A stretch of DNA of 64,000 bases. It comes from Panonychus citri (lineage: Eukaryota > Arthropoda > Arachnida > Trombidiformes > Tetranychidae). The notes under the pieces were generated by a model that worked only from the letters and a program-made list of their open reading frames with translations, was not told the DNA's origin and made no database searches. Position numbers and translations under genes: made by a program. Positions 59,601 to 64,000 of the stretch are shown here, piece after piece (positions within the stretch are counted from its first letter, which is position 1; the number at the start of each line of letters is the position of its first letter). The stretch covers positions 496,001 to 560,000 of the forward strand of contig NW_026515454.1 in NCBI RefSeq assembly GCF_014898815.1. The letters are read 5' to 3'.

Positions 59601-61159
59601 CATCAGATGATTTTGATGAGAACCAGGAATTGTTATGATTACCATAATCATTATTATTATTAGTTGTTATCTGATGTTTCATTGAAGATGAGGATGAGGA
59701 TGAGGATGAAGAAGAGGAAGATGATGATGAACATCTCATCTTACGAGCCTTTGGATTCATTAATGAGTAATTAGCTTGATGATTATGGTTAACATCATTT
59801 TCATGTTGTAATATTGATGATAACGAGTAAGATAAATTATTAATCAACCATGGTGATGATAATGGCGATGATGATGATGATATTGATTCATCATGTGAAG
59901 AGTTAGCTTTAAATGATGATGATGATGATAAATTATTTGACTGGAATTGATATAATTTATATGAGATGTAGATTAAGATTGAATAAAACAGTAATGAGAT
60001 TAGATTACGAGAATCGTTAATCCCTTTAATCAATGGGATTGACTCCATTGACCAATCAAATGATAACCAACGGGGATAAAGTAAAAGGCCAAAGTTTACA
60101 CAGGGAAGATAAGTGAAGGTCAAAGCTCTGGTTAACCAGCTTGAAGATTCAGCGGCAGGATTATCGGCTGGTGAAAAGTTTGGGGCACTCAGACCCATCA
60201 TGTAGAGTCGGAAGGTTATCAAAATGATGGCACTTACAATTAGATGGGTCAAACCTTCACGAAGTCCAGAATATTTGACCTGAGAAGCAAAAAAAAAAAT
60301 AAATAAATAACACAATCAGTTAATATGTTCATTTTTATTAATCAACTGAATCAAATCAGTTTACCAAGAAAATAATATCATGATAATCAATTATTATATG
60401 TTGATAAATGATTCGGATAACAATCAATTGGTAAAATTTGTTACAAATCAATTAGTTGGGAATAAGGATCATTGATTGTAACCATTAAGTGTTGATTAAC
60501 TTGTCTCAACATTTGTTGTTCAGTTAATTAATCTAATCCAAATTACAAATTACAAATCATTTGGTGATTATTCCTGAGAAGTTCAAGATTTTCAGAATTT
60601 CTATCCCAACAATTGACATGATGATGAAAATTGTACAACAAAATGATGTTCAATTTCAATTCAATCCTCAAGTGAGTAAACAACTTGAAAAAGTTAATTT
60701 AGTTACAATTTCACTTTGAAAGACTAACAATCAAATTTTTCTCAATTCAAAGCTCACAGTGGGAAATGATGATGATGATAATCATCATGATTAGGATGAT
60801 ATAATGTACCTCTGAACAATATGGGAGATGATTTCAATGATCATGATCAACATGATTGTTTGACAAGGGAAAAGGAGGAAAAAATGCTTTTTCTCAACTT
60901 CCATTGTAAGAGTAATTGTTTCAAGAGATAATTTTCAAAAAGTTGAGACTTTCAATATCATCTCCATCCTCATCTTCATCTTCATCCTCATCCTTTGACT
61001 TGAGAATGATACAAGGAACATTTAATTTGACAAGTAAACGGTTTCCAGATAAGTAACAGCAGCAAATGATTCAACACATTCAACACAATTTATCAGTATT
61101 ATCATCATCCATTTGATCTTACTCATCCCTTTTATTATATACAATATATCACATATCCG

Positions 61160-61195
<36 letters not shown>

Positions 61196-64000
61196 GATTT
61201 AGACAGACAGACAAAAGAGATGCTACTGATGATGATGATGATCTGAGAAGAAGATGAAAAAAGAAGAAGAGAAAAAAATGTTCCCTTCGTTTTCGTCTCA
61301 TTAGTTGCCTGAGAAAGAACTAAACTCATTGATGATGATGTCTCATCACTTTTCTTCATCTTCTTCATCCTTATCATCATCATCTCCATCTTTTTTCTTT
61401 CATCTTTATCTGTTTCTTTTTTTTCTCAATCAAATGATGTCGAGGAAAAAAAAGTTCCCTTACCAATATCAGGAATCATTGTTATACTTATATCATGGAT
61501 ATGAAAAGGAGGAGGAGGTAAATTTATATAGTCGAAATTGAATGAAAAGAAAGAGAGCAAATGATGATGATGATGATGATGATGATGATACAGATGATAA
61601 GGTGATGTATTATGAGAGAGAGAAAAAAAAGTCGAAGTCATTAGAAGATGAGAAAAGCATCTTTTCCATGTATTGAATTATCATCCATTTCTTTCACTTC
61701 TATTATTTGTTTATCATCCAAATGATCATCATCGTCAATCGATCCATCATCATAAATATCATCATAATCACCCAACCCTTTGTGATCAAGGTGAAACTAT
61801 TCATTATCATGATTACCATGCAAGGGAAAAAAACAAAGTTACAGTTTTTATCAATTTCTCATTCATTGTTATTACCACTGAATCCATATTGATAATGAGT
61901 ATAAGTAACAATTTACCTTGATAATTATGATTATAAACTTTCACCTATCATGATAATAATAATGATCAACAGTTTCCAAATTGAGTAATTACCATGAAGA
62001 TAAAGTCAAAATTTTCAGATTTCATGAGATAACAATGTAACTGTTTTGCTTTTCATGATAAAAAAAAATTCAAGCCACAAAGTTATCATAATAATATCAA
62101 CATAATTCATCGGATGATTTTCATTAGTAAACTATTTCAATCTCATCTTGATGATAAACTCATAGACAGAATCATTAACTGAATTAACTGAGCACAAATT
62201 GATCATCACCCAAAAATATAAAAGGTTAATATTCAATATTAGAAAAATAGATAAGTAAAAATGAGGAAAGAAAACTTTTTTTTTCTCTTTACCTTTCAAG
62301 TTTATTACTTTTTCCCTGATGGAGGTTAATTCAATTTCTCTATTTTTTTCTTTACTTCCTCATCATCATCAGCATCCTCATCAATAAGTTACTTTATACA
62401 TGAATGACACCGAAGAAGAGAATAAGGATGAAGATGAAAATTGAATATCATCATCATCATTATGCAAAAGAAAAATAGATAAAGATGAAGATAGAAAAAA
62501 ATGGAAACGATAAAATTGATATTGTTGTTTTTTTCTCTTCTTCTGAAATGCTCAGCTCATCAGAATTTCATATCCACCCACACCATGTAATAGATATACT
62601 ACAAAAGGTAAATTGATATACTTTAGCTGAGAGAGAGAGAGAGAGGGATGGATGAAAAAGGAAGAGGAAATAGAAAAAAAAGTCTTCGAGTTTAAATGTT
62701 TGTGAAAAATTTTCGAAGTTGAATTTTTTTTTCTTCTTGTATTTTTGTATTACTATGAACATGAACAAAGAAACAAAATGTTTCATCAAATTGACTGAAT
62801 ACTTTGTCTTCCTGAATTTCATCCTCATCTTCATCATGATTCCCTGTTTCCTAATCGGATTAAGCTATTTGCTACTCTCTCTCTCTCCATGTAAACCCAG
62901 TATTTTCATTCCGATTTCAACTTTACCTTTCCATGTATCATTGAATCTGAATCTTTTTCCTCAGCATCATCATCATCATCTTTTCCCTCCTCGTACATAT
63001 ACAAGATAAATATTGTTCAAAGTGGTTTCCATGATACTCATCATGAATTGAATTGAATATTATATTTTTTTTTCCTTCATGAAATACAATTTAAATTGTA
63101 TCTTAAAGTTCATGATTGTATTTTCATGGTATTTTTATTTACATGAAGATGAATGATTCCTCTTACTGAGATAAACATTTACTCATTTGGTCAATAGTTT
63201 TGGGAGTTGCTAATTATTAGCAATTAACTGAAAGATTAATTGATTTTGTTTAACGTTTTAAACTAATCCAATTTGCAAATTATAATCATCAAGTTAATTG
63301 TTCCCAGTGTTTCAAGGTGTTAACAATAAAGGTTGAATAGTAAACCATGAAGGAGAGAGAGAGAGAGAGATTTCCACCCACCCCACTGCCTTAAACATCA
63401 CCATCAACATTTTAAATTAAACAAATTAACTTAAATTAGCAAATTTCCTCTTCTTTTTTTTCATTGCTGCTAATTTTGGTTCAACAATTTAATTGATTGT
63501 TCAATTTAAAGGTTAGCATCTCAATTCTTATGAGGAGTTTAAATTGTTCATGAAAACAAAAAGCTTATAACTCATTTAAATAATCATGTAAATCTAATTA
63601 GTGGAGAGACAGAAATTTAAATTGCATCAAATTGTAAGTGAAACAATTTTACCTTTGGAATCGTTTTGAGACAATCAACAATTTAGGAACAATTTAGTTG
63701 GTCAATTGTTGACTTACCTCTTTGAATAATTTTCTTAGATTTCGTATTGACCGGTGGGTGATTAAGTGATGATGAACTGCGAGGTGGTAAATTGCTGATA
63801 CACCAAGGACAGTGATTCCATACTCCTTGGAAAGCATTGACCAGAAAGCGGTGACCAGTGAAGTGTAAAGGTAAATGTAGGTGACCCTTTCATTGTAGGG
63901 TGAGATTGTTTTACTCCCAGTGAGATGTTGATGGTCAGTGGGGTGGGAAATGTTTAAATCTTTGCATTGACAGTAACGAATGTAACAAATTAGTGAGATT
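44579..64000 (-). CDS. TMTC2: TMTC2, transmembrane O-mannosyltransferase with TPR repeats (5' end outside)
   Basis: Exons in transcript order: 64000-63718 (continues beyond the window), 60279-59083, 59002-58888, 47443-46890 and 44931-44579. Phases agree if one base is restored in the AAA run at 59281-59279 (plus strand). The membrane part shows SLICYIRYC, FWSMLSKEYGITVLGVSAIY, the signature NPAAESSSWLTRALTFTYLP, LSFDWSMESIPLI and IIPFLPATNGLFYVGFVIAE. Two Ser-rich tracts lie in the loop between RNLISLLFYSILIYISYKLY and the next segment. TPR repeats follow (AYGNLANILSNKGRKLEAEM; YLNMGLVLTKLGRKSEAIKV; GLKDPKTHEATR; SLFNMLGEAYYKLGRYPEAE; KKDHIPAHLTYAKLLAKWGR) and the protein ends after LKPDDQLTQTNLAKLRHLI. 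The order and the LKDP-H insert match TMTC2 rather than TMTC1/3/4. TMTC proteins O-mannosylate cadherins in the ER. Confidence 0.93.
45490..45513. repeat. Perfect 24-bp palindrome
   Basis: The arm ACCCACTCTCCA is followed at once by its exact reverse complement, with no spacer. A further copy of the arm, ACCCACTCTCA, lies near 45560. It stands out from the AT-rich intron by its GC content. Confidence 0.8.
46104..46121. promoter_or_regulatory. Perfect 18-bp palindrome containing an X-box
   Basis: TGGTAACCA followed by TGGTTACCA is a symmetric site whose core GTAACCATGGTTAC fits the RFX X-box consensus in both orientations. It lies in the last TMTC2 intron. Confidence 0.5.
52422..52462. repeat. 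(CT)n microsatellite
   Basis: About 20 CT units in the large TMTC2 intron. Confidence 0.9.
56565..56599. repeat. (TC)n microsatellite
   Basis: About 17 TC units in the large TMTC2 intron. Confidence 0.9.
60280..63717. other. TMTC2 intron between membrane-domain exons
   Basis: A 3.4-kb intron with (GA)n at 61162-61194, 62629-62646 and 63354-63371 and (GAT)n at about 61561-61590. ORFs here encode Ser, His or Ile runs from these repeats and are not credible genes. Confidence 0.65.
61162..61194. repeat. (GA)n microsatellite
   Basis: About 16 GA units in the TMTC2 intron between membrane-domain exons. Confidence 0.9.

Noticed and set aside
61135..63009. Ser/Leu- and His-rich ORFs in the TMTC2 intron
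   Set aside because: They are encoded by (GA)n, (CT)n and (GAT)n microsatellites, with no evidence of splicing.

Overview
This window is AT-rich eukaryotic nuclear DNA with spliced metazoan genes: GT-AG introns, many only about 70-200 bp, and some of several kilobases filled with (CT)n/(GA)n and (GAT)n microsatellites. KANSL1, a PTP-PEST family phosphatase, TMTC2, USO1 and HAT1 together indicate an animal. The compactness and base composition suggest an arthropod, possibly a mite; that is inference, and no marker here fixes the species. I see no rRNA, tRNA, CRISPR array or recognisable transposase.

Layout. 1-5640 holds no supportable gene. 5660-8113 is an unusual island: a long inverted repeat, a strong heat-shock promoter (six contiguous HSE pentamers, CRE sites, TATA) in front of an ORF whose frame is off by one base after the ATG, a small Q-rich ORF on the other strand, two strong hairpins, and a zinc-finger gene on the minus strand broken by about five frame changes. 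8114-10640 is intergenic. 10641-18318 is gene-dense: GPN1 (+), USO1/p115 (-), a ubiquitin-like/eL40 fusion (+) and mitochondrial mL54 (-). 21849-26957 is a PTP-PEST type tyrosine phosphatase (+). 27454-36148 is KANSL1 (+), with a gene for a secreted Pro/Gln/Met-rich protein nested on the opposite strand of its 5 kb first coding intron. 37831-39624 is HAT1 (-), divergent from a doubtful small gene at 40208-40504 (+). 44579-64000 is the 3' part of TMTC2 (-), with introns up to 11.4 kb; its 5' end lies beyond the window.

Most interesting points. (1) The ubiquitin part of the eL40 fusion is strongly diverged: K48 is deleted and K27, K29, K33 and K63 are replaced, while LRLRGG is kept. (2) KANSL1 starts with the same first 25 coding bases, the same 5'UTR intron layout and the same promoter motifs (X-box-like plus CCGGA-N2-CGGAA) as the eL40 gene, so its 5' end looks captured from a copy of that gene. 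(3) Single-base frame breaks, most at or near homopolymers, occur in several genes, which suggests residual consensus errors rather than true pseudogenes. (4) CTCF-like sites lie just upstream of three genes.

The genes do not form one pathway. They are mainly housekeeping genes: RNA polymerase II assembly (GPN1), ER-Golgi tethering (USO1), cytosolic and mitochondrial ribosomes (eL40, mL54), chromatin acetylation (KANSL1, HAT1), signalling (PTP) and ER O-mannosylation (TMTC2). All coordinates and splice sites were read by eye and checked for phase; no database search was run.
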